In this document: one piece after another, positions 30,629 to 42,464 of the stretch
How the letters are laid out: each line of letters begins with the position of its first letter
How positions within the stretch are numbered: the stretch's first letter is position 1
Assembly (NCBI RefSeq): GCF_932294415.1
Contig: NC_065538.1
Span: forward strand, 76,645,834 to 76,709,833
Direction: 5' to 3'
DNA from: Quercus robur
Taxonomy: Eukaryota > Streptophyta > Magnoliopsida > Fagales > Fagaceae
DNA length: 64,000 nucleotides
Made by a program: the position numbers and the translations under genes
The notes under the pieces: model-generated
The model's database searches: none
Seen by the model: only the letters and a program-made list of their open reading frames with translations
What the model was told of the DNA's origin: nothing

Positions 30629-33600
30629 TCAAGCTAGAAGGCCAATTGAAGCTGCACACAGCTTCAGCTTCTCAATAGTGACGCCCTTAGTTAACATGTC
30701 TGCCAGGTTCTTAGATCCACAAATCTTCTCAAGTATTACCAATTTATCTTCAACAAGGTAATAGATAAAGTGATATTTTGTCTGTATATGTTTCGACTTT
30801 GAATGAAAAGCCGAATTTTTGGCAAGAAAGATTGCACTCTGACTGTTATTGTGTAGAATGCCTATCTCTTGCTTCTTACCTAATTCATCTAATAAACCGT
30901 GTAGCCAAATCATCTCTTTTCCAGCTTCAGTTGCTACAACATACTTAGCTTCTATAGTAGACAAAGTGACAATCTTTTGTCGATTTGAAGCCCATGATAT
31001 AGCTGTACCACCCAGAGTAAAAACAAACCCAGTAGTACTCTTTCTACTATCAATATCATTAGCAAAATCAGCATCTACATAACCCTTCAGTTTCAAACTT
31101 GCACTGTGAAGTAAAGACATGTGCAATGTCCGACCTTGTACACACCATAGCATATACCAAGCTGCCAATAGCTGAGGCATGTGGCACCTTACTCATATGG
31201 TCACTTTCTTCTTCTGTCTTTGGTGACTGTTCTTTGCTTAGTTTGAAATGACTACCAAAGGGTGTGCTCATCGGTTTAGCTTTATTCATGTTGAACCTGT
31301 TGAAAATTTTCTTCACATACTCTAACTATGAAAGCTTCAATGTATCATTAGTCTTGTCTCTAATGATTTTCATACCAAGGATTTGCTTTGCAGCTCCCAA
31401 ATCTTTCATTGCAAACTATTTTAACAATTGCTTCTTTAGATCATTAATTTCCTCAATGCTAGACCTTGCAATGAGCATATCATCTACATACAACAGTAAA
31501 ATGATATAAAAATTGTCAAAGAACTTAACATAACAACAACGATCAACTTCACATATCTTAAACCCAATTCTATGCATAAAATGTCAAATTTCTTGTACCA
31601 CTGTCTTGGAGCTTGTTTTAGGCCATACAAACTCTTTCTCAGTTTATAGACTAGATTCTCTTGTCCCCGGAAAATGAAGCCTTCTGGCTGAATCATGTAA
31701 AGGTCTTCCTCCAAGTCACCATGAAGGAATGCCATCTTCACATCTAATTGCTTAAGATGTAAGTTTTCTGCAGCCATCATTTCTAGTACCAGTCTAATGG
31801 TTGACATCTTCACAACAGGAGAAAATATCTCTGAGTAGTCAATGCCCTTCTTTTGCTGGAACCCTTTAACAACTAATTTGGCCTTGTAACGCTTGCTGCC
31901 ATCATGCTTATTCTTTATTCTATATACCCACTTGTTATGCAAAGCTTTCTTTCCTACTGGCAATTTAGTCAATTCTCATGTCTGATTCTTTAACAAGGAA
32001 TCCATCTCATCCTTCATGGCTAACTCCCACTTGCTTGAATTTTCATCCTGCAAGGATTTTTCATAACATTCTAGCTCACCACCATCAGTCAACAGGAGAT
32101 AATTTAGAGTGAGTGAATAATGATGTGGAGGTCTAATGGTCTTGGAAGATCTATGGACTTCAGCTACTAGTGTACTCTGATCTACCTGTGAATCTATATT
32201 CTCCTTATCTTCTTCACCCTTTTTCTGGATAATACTTTCAGTCAATTCATCTAAGTTGACAAACTCATATTTCTTTTGATCTATCTCTGTAACATCTGAC
32301 ACTACAGTTGACTTGTCTTTGTACATAACCTGTTCATTAAATGTCACATTTCTAGTTCTGATGATTTTCCTGTTTTGTTCATCTCAAAACCTATAGCCAA
32401 ATTTCTCATCACCATAGCCAATGAAAAAACATATTTTAGACTTTGCATCAAGTTTATTACAAGCATCAGAATCAATATGAACATAAGAAACGCAACCAAA
32501 AACTTTTAAATGTGAAAACTGCTCCAAACCTTCTCAGGAAGTCTGAACTCCATGAGAACTGATGGTCCTCGGTTTATTAGGTAAGCTGCAGTGCTAACAG
32601 CATTAACCCTGAAAGTTTTTGAGAGTCCAGCATGCAACCTCATACTCGTAGCACGCTCATTGAGAGTTCTGTTCATGTGCTCAGTCACACCATTCTGCTG
32701 TGGTGTCCCAAGAATGGTTTTCTCCATCCTAATTCCATGTGCAGCACAATACTCACTGAACCCTCCATCTATGTACTCTCCTCCATTATCTGACCTCAAA
32801 CATTTTACTTTTAAACCTGTTTTTATCTCAACTATGGCCTTCCACTTCTTAAAAGTTTCAAATACGTCAATTTTTTTTTTTTTTAGAAAATAAACCCATA
32901 CCTTTCTGCTTGAGTCATTAATGAAAGTGATGTAATACCTTGAACCTCCAAGGGATGCAACCGAAGAAGGCCCCCATAAATTAGTGTGTACTAACTCCAA
33001 TTTTTCAGCCTTCGGTGTCCTGCCAGTTTTCAAGAAGCTCACCCTTTTCTGCTTTCCTAAGATGCAGCTCTCACACATGTCAAAATCAACGGACTTCAAT
33101 TTTGGTAGTTTCCCTTTTGACAGCAACATCTTCATCCTTTTCTCACTCATGTGGCCAGGTTTGCGGTGCCATAGGCTTGTATCAATACTTGCTTCAGCAA
33201 CTGCAATTGTGTCTCTTGGACTTGAGGTCATATATAGAGTATCAGTCTTCTTTCCACAAGCCAATACTCTGGCTCCCTTTGTAACCTTCCAAGTACCACC
33301 AACAAATAGTATTGCATGCCATTATCAAGTTGTCCAACAGAAATCAGATTCCTCCTCAAGTCAGGAATATGTCGAACATTCTCCAGTAACCAAACAGATC
33401 CATTAGACAACAATATCCGGACGTCTCCCATACCCACAACATCCAAGGCTGAACCATCAGCCAAATGAATCTTACCAAATCACCTGCAACATAATTCTAT
33501 ATGATTTCTCGGTGTGAAGTGGTATGAAACGAAACTCCTGAGTCCAAAACCCAACCATCAAGTGGATTGCCTACTGCAAGAAGTAATGCGTCCTGTATCT

Positions 33601-34408
33601 CTTCTGTTACAGCATTAGCAAAATCATCTTCATTCTTCTTCTTAGGACTTTTGCATTGTCTCCTAAAGTGACCCGTTTTCCTACAGTTCCAGCTTTGTAC
33701 TTGTTAGCTTGATCTAGATTTACTTCTATTTTGGTTAGAATTTCTAGATTTTGATCTGTCTTGATTTGAATTTTTGTCATTGTCTCTGCCTCTTGTCTCA
33801 AGCTTTAGGGCAGAATTAGATCCTAAGGTTTCACTTGCATCTCTTCTGCGAATCTCTTCAGCCAAAATTAAATCCCGTATGTTATTGTACTTCAATTTTT
33901 CCTTTCTTGTAGAATTGCTTACTACCATCCTCATTACCTCCTAACTGTTTGGCAAAAAAGCCAAAATGATCAGTGCATGGATCTTATCATCAAAGTCAAT
34001 TTCTACAGACGATAATTGATTTGTGATAGTGTTAAATTCGTTCAGATGTTGTGCTACTGATGCATTCTCTGCCATCTTCAGATTGAACAGTTTCTTTATC
34101 AAGTGCACCTTATTGTTTACTGACGGTTTTTCATACATACCAGACAAAGCCTTCATCAGATCTATTGTGGTCTTCTCCTTTACAACATTGTGTGCAATAG
34201 ACCTAGAGAGATTTAACCTGAAAATTCCCAGTAATTGTCTGTCAAGAAGAGCCCATTCCTCAGCCTTCATAGTCTTAGGTTTTGTCCCCAAAAGAGGCAG
34301 ATACAATTTCCTCCAATAGAGATAATCTTCAACCTGCATCCTCCAATACGCGAAGTCTATGCCATCAAACTTTTCTATTCCAGATGCCTTTCCAGCTTCC
34401 TCTGCCAT
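30629..34408 (-). pseudogene. Copia gag-pol polyprotein, disabled
   Basis: The gag ATG is at 34408 (MAEEAGK), 26 bases past the primer site. Parts in order on the minus strand: a UBN2-type gag (34408-33941); a zinc knuckle near 33660 reading WNCRKTGHFRRQC, where the usual first Cys is Ser; a protease-end region (33464-33228, ILLSNGSVWLLENVRHIPDL); GAG-pre-integrase and integrase (33264-32506, LWHRKPGHMSEKRM, CESCILGKQKR, SDNGGEY, PQQNGVTEHMNRT); a linker (32347-31976); RT (31972-31484, FSPVVKMSTIRLVL, LKQLDVKMAFLHG); RT end (31316-31068); and RNase H (about 31110-30629, [27 protein letters not shown]). Several frameshifts separate these pieces, and about 40 residues between RT end and RNase H are missing. 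Non-functional. Confidence 0.9.
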
Positions 34409-34433
34409 TGCTCCCACTCAAACCTAACCCTAG

Positions 34434-34445
34434 GCTCTAATACCA
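34434..34445 (-). other. Primer-binding site
   Basis: On the minus strand TGGTATTAGAGC, one base different from the usual TGGTATCAGAGC tRNA-Met complement, lies next to the LTR end. Confidence 0.85.
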
Positions 34446-34447
34446 GT

Positions 34448-34831
34448 TGTAGGGAATTAACCCGAAATTTCTAATTTGTGAGAGACAAAAATAGAGAAAA
34501 TACATGCCAAAGAAAAACAATTACACGCACAAAACAGTATTTACGTGGTTCGGCAATTTTTCTACATCCACGGAGTTACAGGGATTTCACTATTATCAGG
34601 AAAAAAAATACAAAGTGCAGCAGTACAATGTTTAATCTCTCAAGAACGACAACAAGCAAAACCCTAATTACCAATAAATGGTATTTACATCCTGTGCACA
34701 GGATTCAAAACGGGTTGGCCCAAGCCTTCACTCCATGGACTAATCCTCAGAAAATCTTCTATTAAAAACCACACAACATTATTCAGGTCATCAACCAGAT
34801 CAAACTTAACTAGGCTCCACAAAGCCCAACA
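34448..34831 (-). repeat. 5' LTR of the copia element (384 bp)
   Basis: On the minus strand it runs TGTTGGGCTTTGTGG...TTAATTCCCTACA. It is the only full LTR of this element. Confidence 0.8.
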
Positions 34832-35283
34832 TCCTTTCTTTTTCTGCATAGCATGTTGCCTTCATGCTGGTCCATTTCATCGGTGAGAGGTGGACCGTAC
34901 CTTTTGATGAACAAAAGCTACAGAACATATTACTAACATCAATCGTAGTCACTATAAGTACTTCCTTCCATCTTCTCCATTTTTCTATGGTCCCTCCGAG
35001 TGCAAAGAAGGGTGGACCTAGAAATAAGTACAGATTGCGATTTCACAAGCGTGTAAAGAATGTTCGTAATCAAATATATAATGGAAGGTTAGTTGATAAC
35101 CTAAGAGAGCCAAACAAAGAAAGAATGCTGACTTGGACCATGGCGAGGTGCATGACTAGGGTCCTAATTCATGAATCCTTCACCAAAGAATAGGATAAAG
35201 TCAAGCTTACTAACCCAATGTTGCCCTACTCCAATTTAGACTCTATCTTCAATTAACTTATACTGTACAATTATATATATATA
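34832..35283. other. Intergenic DNA, one unexplained ORF
   Basis: A 109-codon plus-strand frame (34864-35193) has a basic C-terminal part (KYRLRFHKRVKNVRNQIYNG) but matches no family I know and lacks flanking gene signals. It may be a fragment of an older element. Nothing else is seen. Confidence 0.3.
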
Positions 35284-35310
35284 TCTGTATATATTAAGAG
35301 GATTCAGAAA

Positions 35311-35780
35311 GTTAGTTATTGCTTTTTTTCCTGTCAAAAATACCCCTAAATTAATTAACCAACAACTTAAAAATGGGGTTAAAATAGTAAATTGGAAAAC
35401 GAAAGTTAGTTATTGCTTTTTTAACTGTCAAAAATACCCCTACCTAAGTTTTAAAAATGGGGTTAAAATAGTACATTAATAAACTCCTACTTCTATTCAA
35501 TAGCATAAAAAACTCCCCACGTGTTGTCAAAAAAAAAAAAAAAAACGTGTACAATAAATCTTCCCCAATTTTCTCCTCAAGAAAAGAACTTCCCACTACT
35601 CACGTTTGTAAGAAATAACTACCCCTCCAATAAAAAAAGCAAAAACCATCCCACTTAAAAAAATAAAAATTTTGTCAGTACATTTGTAAGAAAATAACTA
35701 CCCCATACAATAAGCAAAAACTATCCCACATTAAATAAATAAAAAAAAGTGTCAGTTGAAATAATTTTCATAAGAACTTC
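35311..35780. repeat. Two short tandem duplications in the Helitron 5' part
   Basis: A unit of about 93 bp starting GTTAGTTATTGCTTTTTT occurs at about 35311 and 35404 (sharing CTGTCAAAAATACCCCTA and AAAATGGGGTTAAAATAGTA). Further on, a unit of about 75 bp with TTTGTAAGAAATAACTACCCC occurs near 35605 and 35681. Both are imperfect. Confidence 0.75.
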
Positions 35781-36201
35781 TCATAAAAAAAAGAACTTCT
35801 CAGTTGAACCCACGTCTACTCCTACTATTCCGGTTTGAAATAGAATTTTTGTTTGCACATCAACAAAAACTCTTCTCAATCATTACCATTCCTATTCCTA
35901 ATTGAAATACAGTTTCTATCAGGTGGCTACATCTTTATATAAAAGGAGCCTGCATGTAGTTTAATTGAATATATAGAAGAGAAAACACATGGATCACATT
36001 ACTTTTTATTAATGCCGTGGAACTTTTCAAAATTCTGTCCTTCAACAAGAACGAACTAAGGAACGGGAGGCGACGAGCTGAAGAAGAAGATTTTTCAAAT
36101 GGTAAGATTTTTCTTTTATTTAATTAATCAATTAATTTATTTTTCTTTGCTTAGTTTTGTAATTCACTCTGCTCTCAAATTGAACTTTCACGCTTCTCTA
36201 C

Positions 36202-36870
36202 AAGATTTAGGTAATCCGTTCATTAAATACTTATTGCAATTCTCCACTGATTTAGATAGATTCACTAACCGTTACATCCAACGTAAGATTTCAAAATCGT
36301 TTCTAAATTAACATTGGTGCCTTTACAAGTCTGAGTAGAAAGAATTGTAGTATTCAGGTTTAGCAAATTATAAGACAACTGAAATTTTGTATGATATAGG
36401 GTTTTTTTTTTTTTTTTAGTCGTGTAGGTGTAAGGAATTTTTTTTTTTGCTAATACCAGCAGATGTGTTTATGAACAGTTAAAAGTGTCCAATTTTAGAT
36501 AAGCTTTTTTTTTTTTTTTTTTTTTTTATAAATAAATTTTAGTTAAGTTAAAATCTAAGATTTAGGTAATCCGTTCGTTAAATACTTATTGCAATTCTTC
36601 ACTGATTTAGATAGATTCACTAACCATTACATCCAACGTAAGATTACAAAATCGCTTCTAAATTAACATTGGTGCCTTTACATGTCTGAGTAGAAAGAAT
36701 TGTAGTATTTAGGTTTAGCAAATTATAAGACAACTGAAATTTTGTATGATATAGGGTTTTTTTTTTTTTTTTTTTAGTCATGTAGGTGTAAGGAATTTTT
36801 TTTTTTATTTTTTTTTTTGCTAATACCAGCAGATGTGTTTATGAGTTAAAAGTGTTCAATTTTAGAAAAG

Positions 36871-36911
<41 letters not shown>

Positions 36912-36950
36912 ATAAATTTTAGATAAGTTAAAATCTAAGATTTTTAAGTT
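36202..36950. repeat. Tandem duplication, period ~355 bp
   Basis: The copy starting AAGATTTAGGTAATCCGTTC at 36202 repeats from 36557 with few changes, except in the T runs. A third, partial and more diverged copy of the later half (AGGTGTAAGGA...GCAGATGTGTTTATGAACAG...GGAGTAACCGAGTAAGA) lies at about 37082-37275. The long T runs differ between copies. The short plus-strand ORF at 36099-36311 is not supported as a gene. Confidence 0.8.
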
Positions 36951-38398
36951 TTTACTTATCTAAAATTTTAAAAGGAGTAACCGAGTAAGAACCATGTATT
37001 CCGGGTGACTTTTTCATTTTATTTTTTTAAAAAAGTGATAATTGATTATCCTAACCAATTTTTATTAAGCCATCAACGTGCAGGTGTAAGGATTTTTTTT
37101 TTTTTTTTTTGGCTAATGTTAGCAGATGTGTTTATGAACAGTTAAAACTCTTAAATTTTAGATTTTTTTTTTTTTTTGAGAAAGATATTTTAAATAAGCT
37201 AAAACTTAAGATTTTTAAGTTGATACTTATCTAAAATTTTAAATTTTAGTTAAGGAGTAACCGAGTAAGACAAATTTCTAAACAATTTTAAAAGTTTTAT
37301 TTTATTAAAAAACTTTAAAAAAATAAAAGAAATGATAAGGATTAGAAGTTAAGACTAAGAGTACAGCTTGAATTGCCCACTTCAAATGGGAGAACGTGTG
37401 TGTGGCGGTGGTGGAAGTTTGTATTTGTGTAGAAGTTGAGTGTTTTAAATTTTAAATAGTTAATGGATGTCTTTCCTATGTGAAAAAAAATAAAAATAAA
37501 AAAATTTCATGGTTATCTTAATCTAAAAAAAAAAAAAAAAATAGTGTTTGCTATTTATTCATAGACTGTTTAAAGTCTATCTATTACTTTTTTTTTTTTT
37601 TCCAAATTGTAATAAGTCCGTATAATATGTCACTTTTGTTGTCTCTTAATTCACTGATGGGAAGCAATGATTTTAATTTTTAATCAAATTTGTATTAACT
37701 AGATATGAGTTCCGGAAATACACAAGCACATTCTATAGATAATAGAGATCGTGGAACAACAGACATTGAACGCAGTCAAACTGATTTAGAGACAAATCAA
37801 ATGATGGTATTATTCCCACATTTTACTAACTGAATGGCATATACCATTTTTGAAATCATTTTGTTTACATTTTACTAACTGAATGGCATATACCATTTTG
37901 TTTGATTATTTTCTTTCTTTCATTTTAGAATTCTTTTCATTTTTTATGTTGCATTATATTCTTCATTTTTTATTTTTTATATTATTCCCTATTTATTTTT
38001 TTATTTTTTGTCATTTGATAGTGCAAGTTAGCTAAGAGTGATATAAATAATTCTGAGTATATTTTAGTAACCATTAAATTTGATTATCCAAACATTTTAG
38101 TAGGGAGATTGTGAAAAAGAAAAATATATGGCAGATCAAAATTTTAGTAACAAATAAATTTTATGAAGCTTTAAAAAAAAATTCCAAATAAAATGACTAC
38201 AAACATATCAAAAGGAAAAACATTTTAGGTGGGTTTGTGGGAGACATGTAACGACAGTATAGGAAACCCACACATAATGTAGGAGAGAGGTTTCATAAGA
38301 ATCTCTCATAAGATAATTTTCCTCTTTTCTTATTTATTCATTACATATAACCTTACAAAATTTATTAGCAAAAAACTAGCCTCTGAGCATGCGCGTGA

Positions 38399-38588
38399 GG
38401 GTTAATTTAGAGCATTTATTATAATTTGGGATTACTACATTTTCCAATCACAAAAAAAAAAACTAGGGGTGTGATGAATGTCATGTGTGGAGAAATAATT
38501 TTCCAATCACACCCCTAGATTTTTTTGTGATGAAAAATTATTGTGATTGGAAAATTATTTTTCCACACATGACACTCATCACACCCCT

Positions 38589-38623
<35 letters not shown>

Positions 38624-38675
38624 TGATTGAAAAATGTAATAATTCCAAATTATAATAAATGCTCTAAATTAACCC
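38399..38675. repeat. Foldback element inside the Helitron 3' end
   Basis: Two arms of about 120 bp are near-perfect inverted copies: GGGTTAATTTAGAGC (38399-38413) pairs with GCTCTAAATTAACCC (38661-38675), and ACTAGGGGTGTGATGA pairs with TCATCACACCCCTAG further in. A homopolymer A/T tract lies in each arm. It is bracketed by a 21-bp direct repeat GCCTCTGAGCATGCGCGTGAG (38379-38399 and 38695-38715), which is itself half of the Helitron hairpin. Confidence 0.8.
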
Positions 38676-38906
38676 TTACTCAAAAAATAGAAGAGCCTCT
38701 GAGCATGCGCGTGAGCGCGTGCTCAGAGGCTAGTATATATATATATATATATATGTGAAATACCTTGATAAATAAATGAAAGTAATAACTCTTTGCTTGT
38801 TGTTCTCTTGCCACATAATTTTATAAGATAATATTTTACCCTTTCTAAATATTTCACCATTGGATCCCGAAAGAAAAGAAAAGAAAAGAAACACCATTAA
38901 GATCAA

Positions 38907-39747
38907 GTGTGTTTGGTTGGGATGAAATGATAGAAGGGGAGAAAAAATAAGAGAGAAGAGTGTTTGGTTGGAGGGAAAGAAAATGGAGAGTGGGGGAGTT
39001 TTCTCCCCTAGCCCACCATTTAAGAGGAAAAAGTTTTCTCCCCAATTTGGGGAGAAAACTAGAGATAATTGGGGAGAAAACTAGAGAGAAAAGTGGAGAG
39101 GGGTTGGGTTTAATGTGAAATTACTTATCTATCCTCTTTTTTTTTTTTTTTTTTAATAAAAAAACCCTCCCCTTATTTATTAATTTAATGTTGCTTTTTA
39201 TTTTTATTTTTTTTTAAATTTAGGAAAATTACTGCTGCTACGCCACTGCATTCTTCTTTTTTTCTTTATTTTTTTTTTCCTTCAGGTATAGACAGTATAG
39301 TAGTGCACACATTGTTGTTTTTTTTTTTTTTTTTCTCCTTTTCCTAGGTATAGTAGTGCATGTCTTTTTTTTTTTTTAATATCAAATGCAACTTTTTTTT
39401 TTTTAATTATTATTAGCTTTTTTGTTTTTTTGTTTTTTTTTTTTGTTTTGCTAGATGTTTTAATAGTTGTGTTAGTTTGAAATAATTAAAAAAATAATTT
39501 TTATAAACTATTAAAAAATTGATTTTTATGTACTAAGGGTATGAGAGTAAATTTATACAAACTATATTTTCTATCTTCCTACTTTCTACTCAACTAAATA
39601 AAAGAGATTTTTATCTCTCTTCTTTTTTACTCCCTCAACCAAACACATGGAGAGAAAACTAAATATTTTCTTTCCATCCATTTTTTCGCTCCTTTCCTAT
39701 TTTATATTTTCCAATTTTTCCATCTTTCCAACCCAATAAACTCTAAG
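38907..39747. mobile_element. MITE-like element with TTTGGTTGGG ends
   Basis: The left end TGTGTTTGGTTGGGATGA is mirrored on the right by TCCAACCCAATAAACTC. A second nested pair reads GTGTTTGGTTGGAGGGA (about 38960) and TCCCTCAACCAAACAC (about 39631-39646). The interior is AT-rich with T runs and no coding capacity. Such GTTTGGTTGG termini are common in plant MITEs, probably hAT-type, but no target duplication was identified. Confidence 0.45.
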
Positions 39748-39761
39748 AGATGAATTACCTT

Positions 39762-39767
<6 letters not shown>

Positions 39768-39811
<44 letters not shown>
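39768..39811. repeat. (TA)n microsatellite
   Basis: Pure TA run of about 44 bases. It gives rise to the Tyr/Ile ORF on the minus strand, which is not a gene. Confidence 0.9.
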
Positions 39812-39816
<5 letters not shown>

Positions 39817-40660
39817 GTGCAATCTAGCTATTTTGTCGATCTCTTTTAGAGTTGTCTTAACTCCTATAGCAATGATGATGATCATAATAATATATCCAGA
39901 GATACGTCCATGCAGTTTGACAGAACTTTTTTTTTTTTTTTAAATTTGTTTTCTTGCCACTCATCTGTTTAACCAAGGCTGGCTTATAAATTATAACCCT
40001 CCCCTCAAGTCGACCCCATCCAAACCCTGGTCGCTCATAAAAGTTATGTACTTTAGACGCTTTATTATGAGTTTTTCTTTATTTTCAAACTAAGATCTAT
40101 CTTGAGACCTTGAGTGCCTTTGCTTGCCATTGTTTTTTACTGTCATAAATTAATTGTGCAGTTCTCAATTTTCCACATTAGGTAAGGGGAAGCACGTAAG
40201 TCTTGTTCATGACTTATGGAGAGATCTTGAAATTCATAGAGAGGTAGAGACTTACATGAGATGGGGAGATCATTAATTGGCTGCATATGTGTGAGTGAGG
40301 TCTCACATTGAATAATGATAAGAAGAATGAGTGGTTAATATACATAGTTGAACTTATACCTATTAGACTTAAGCTTTTTGGATTAAGTGTGTTTCTATAT
40401 ATTATATTAACTACTCAAGGAAACTCTCCAAGGTGTTTAGAGTCTTTAAACACTATTTCACGGTTAAAATCCTTCATCCTACCCCCACCATAACCACCTA
40501 AATTGATGATTAAAAAAAAAAAAAAAAATTAGTGAAGGAGTTTGACTCAAGGTTCTCCTCACATAGGAGAATTAATGTACCAATGAATTAAAAAATTCTT
40601 GGTATAAGTATTTATATCGTATTTAATAATGTTTGGGAGTTTTAATCATATGAAAGGCAA
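39812..40660. other. AT-rich intergenic DNA, no gene seen
   Basis: Contains T and A homopolymers (about 39926-39941 and 40511-40528). A segment near 40290-40400 (GTGAGGTCTCACATTG...TTAAGCTTTTTGGATTAAG) resembles a dispersed plant repeat, but its boundaries are not visible. Confidence 0.4.
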
Positions 40661-40667
40661 AATAGAA

Positions 40668-41275
40668 TGTCAAAGTTTATTTCATTTCCTTGTCTTTTTA
40701 AAAAAAAATTAATTTGTGTACATTGCTTGTTAAATGATAAAGAAAATTTTACATATATAGGTTGTAACAATAGTTTGTGCAATTTTATTTCAATTCCTTG
40801 TCTTTTTTTTAGAAAATTAATGTGCATGCATTGCCCGTTAGATAATAAGAAAATTTTACATATTTATAGCTTATTTGGATGGAGGGGGAGTAGAGGAGAA
40901 TAAAGTAGAGAGAGGGAGAGTAAGTTAAATTACCTTGTTTGAATGCTTTTTAAGGGAGGAGGAGGAGGGATTTGGAGGGGTTTGGAAGGGTTCTAATTAC
41001 TTCTAACCCCTCATTTTTAATTCTCTCAAATTGGAGAGATTTGGAGAGAGAGAGAGTAGAATATAAAAATACTTGACCAAATAAATTATCAAATTTACCC
41101 TTTCCATATTAATAAAATTACAAATTATGAAAATACTAATTATTCACCTCTCCCATACTTAATTTTAAAATATTAAAAAAAAAGAAGAGGATAACCATTT
41201 CCCTCTACTCTCCTCTTCCTTCCAACTTCCAAACATAACATTAGGTTGTAACAATAGTTTGTTCAATTTTAATGG
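40668..41275. repeat. ~110-bp tandem duplication split by a MITE-like insertion
   Basis: ATTTCATTTCCTTGTC...GAAAATTTTACATAT at about 40680 is repeated as ATTTCAATTCCTTGTC...GAAAATTTTACATAT at about 40788. The sequence that follows the first copy (GGTTGTAACAATAGTTTG, about 40758) reappears only at about 41244. Between them, 40868-41243, lies an insert with inverted ends (GCTTATTTGGATGGAGGGGG against CCTTCCAACTTCCAAACATAA), AG/CT-rich arms and an AT-rich centre. This is the pattern of a MITE inserted into the second repeat. Confidence 0.65.
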
Positions 41276-41279
41276 ATAT

Positions 41280-42464
41280 GCTTTTGTCATCTTAGGCTCT
41301 TAATTAGCTTACTGCAAGTCTGATTGTCTATTTCAAAGGAAGTTCATCATCTCCCCTCCTTTTTTTTTTTTTTTTTTTGGCTGGCTGAGCGTTTAAGATC
41401 TGTTTTGCATGTATAAAGTTTCTTTTCCGTCCAAGACAATTTTCAATGTACGTTACAAAGATAATTTGTAACATCAACATGCAATTATGTTCAAATGTGC
41501 AAAAATATCAAAACCATTCCCTTGAGATGTAAAAGTCGATCAGAGACATCTATGTGCATCCAATATCAAAGAAGCAGGCTTGCTACAAGTGGCTCGATCG
41601 TTTGACTGAATGGTGGAGTACTATATCACCTACCATGCCTCTTAATTTCTATGAAAGATATCTCCCATATCAACCTAGTTGAGGTTTGAAGTGGGATATG
41701 ACATGCATGCATATGCAGCACAGGAAATGCCCTAACCACACAAAAGGCACTAGTATGCGTTGTGTTGTACTGTGGAATTCTTCTTGAATGCATATTGATC
41801 TTTAAAGTTTAGCACATGACCAAGTTTAGTTCCTAAAAATTTAAAATGATTGTCGACATGAGATTAAATATTGACTTGTGGATGTTTGTGGTCCCTAAAA
41901 GAAAAGCTCTCGTTTTGTACAATTTGTACTCAGACCAAATTGTTGGGAAAAATCACTTTCATCAATTAATTTTTTCTACGTATCTGAGACCAAGTTTTGA
42001 ATTTGGTTTGGAAGATTGAAGTAATTGATCTGATCATCCTAGCCCATGTGGGAACGTACGACGTACCAACATTGTCTTTAATTTATTACCCAGTTTGATA
42101 ATTTTTTGTCCCCCTGAATCTTTTCAGTCAGATGCCATGCTTCATTACCCTTGTTTATTTTGTTGGGGTTCTTTGTTTTTTGAGGTCCCGCTGGGTCTTG
42201 GCTTTGGAGTATTCTTTTGTATGATTCAATCCCATAATTAGAGTTTTTAATATCGTCCTTATGTTTTCTTTATTCCCAACTTATTTCTTTGGTAAAACTG
42301 ATAAGAACCTTAAGAGAGAGAGAGAGAGAGAGAAGACTGAAGGGACATGAATTCTCCCTGGTCGTCAAGAACTCCCTCAATTACACGGCAAAGCGGAATC
42401 TAGGATTCTCATTGGCACATCACAACCACAAGAGTCACGTAATAACAAGTTGAGTAATGTTAAT
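41280..42464. other. Intergenic DNA, no gene seen
   Basis: No coding or element signature recognised. An (AG)n microsatellite of about 20 bases lies at about 42314-42333 and a T run at about 41361-41378. Confidence 0.45.

Larger units (their letters stand above)
30491..34831 (-). mobile_element. Ty1/copia retrotransposon, minus strand, 3' LTR truncated
   Basis: Copia-order gag-PR-INT-RT-RH is read on the minus strand. The 5' LTR lies on the right (34448-34831). The 3' LTR on the left is represented only by about 47 bp (30491-30537) matching the first bases of the 5' LTR (TGTTGGG...TTTGATCTGGTTGATGA). The primer site and polypurine tract are in the expected places. Many shifts and deletions disable it. 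Target duplications cannot be checked because the 3' end is lost. Tnt1/Tork-like affinity is suggested by the RT and RNase H motifs. Confidence 0.88.
35284..38733 (+). mobile_element. Putative non-autonomous Helitron (3.45 kb)
   Basis: The 5' end TCTGTATATATTAAGAGG follows an A at 35283, and the 3' end CTAG (38730-38733) is followed by T, fitting Helitron insertion between A and T without target duplication. Just before CTAG is a GC-rich hairpin: 16-base arms 38695-38710 and 38715-38730 (GCCTCTGAGCATGCGC pairing with GCGCGTGCTCAGAGGC, one wobble) with a GTGA loop. No Rep/helicase ORF is present, so it would depend on another copy. Inside are tandem duplications, an exon-like stretch near 37703-37806 (MSSGNTQAHSIDNRD..., preceded by an AG acceptor and followed by GT) and a foldback element. 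The 3' end is well supported; the 5' end is less certain because TA-rich sequence offers alternatives. Confidence 0.65.

Noticed and set aside
34864..35193. 109-codon ORF with a basic tail
   Set aside because: No family recognised and no promoter or splice support. Kept only as a note in the intergenic entry.
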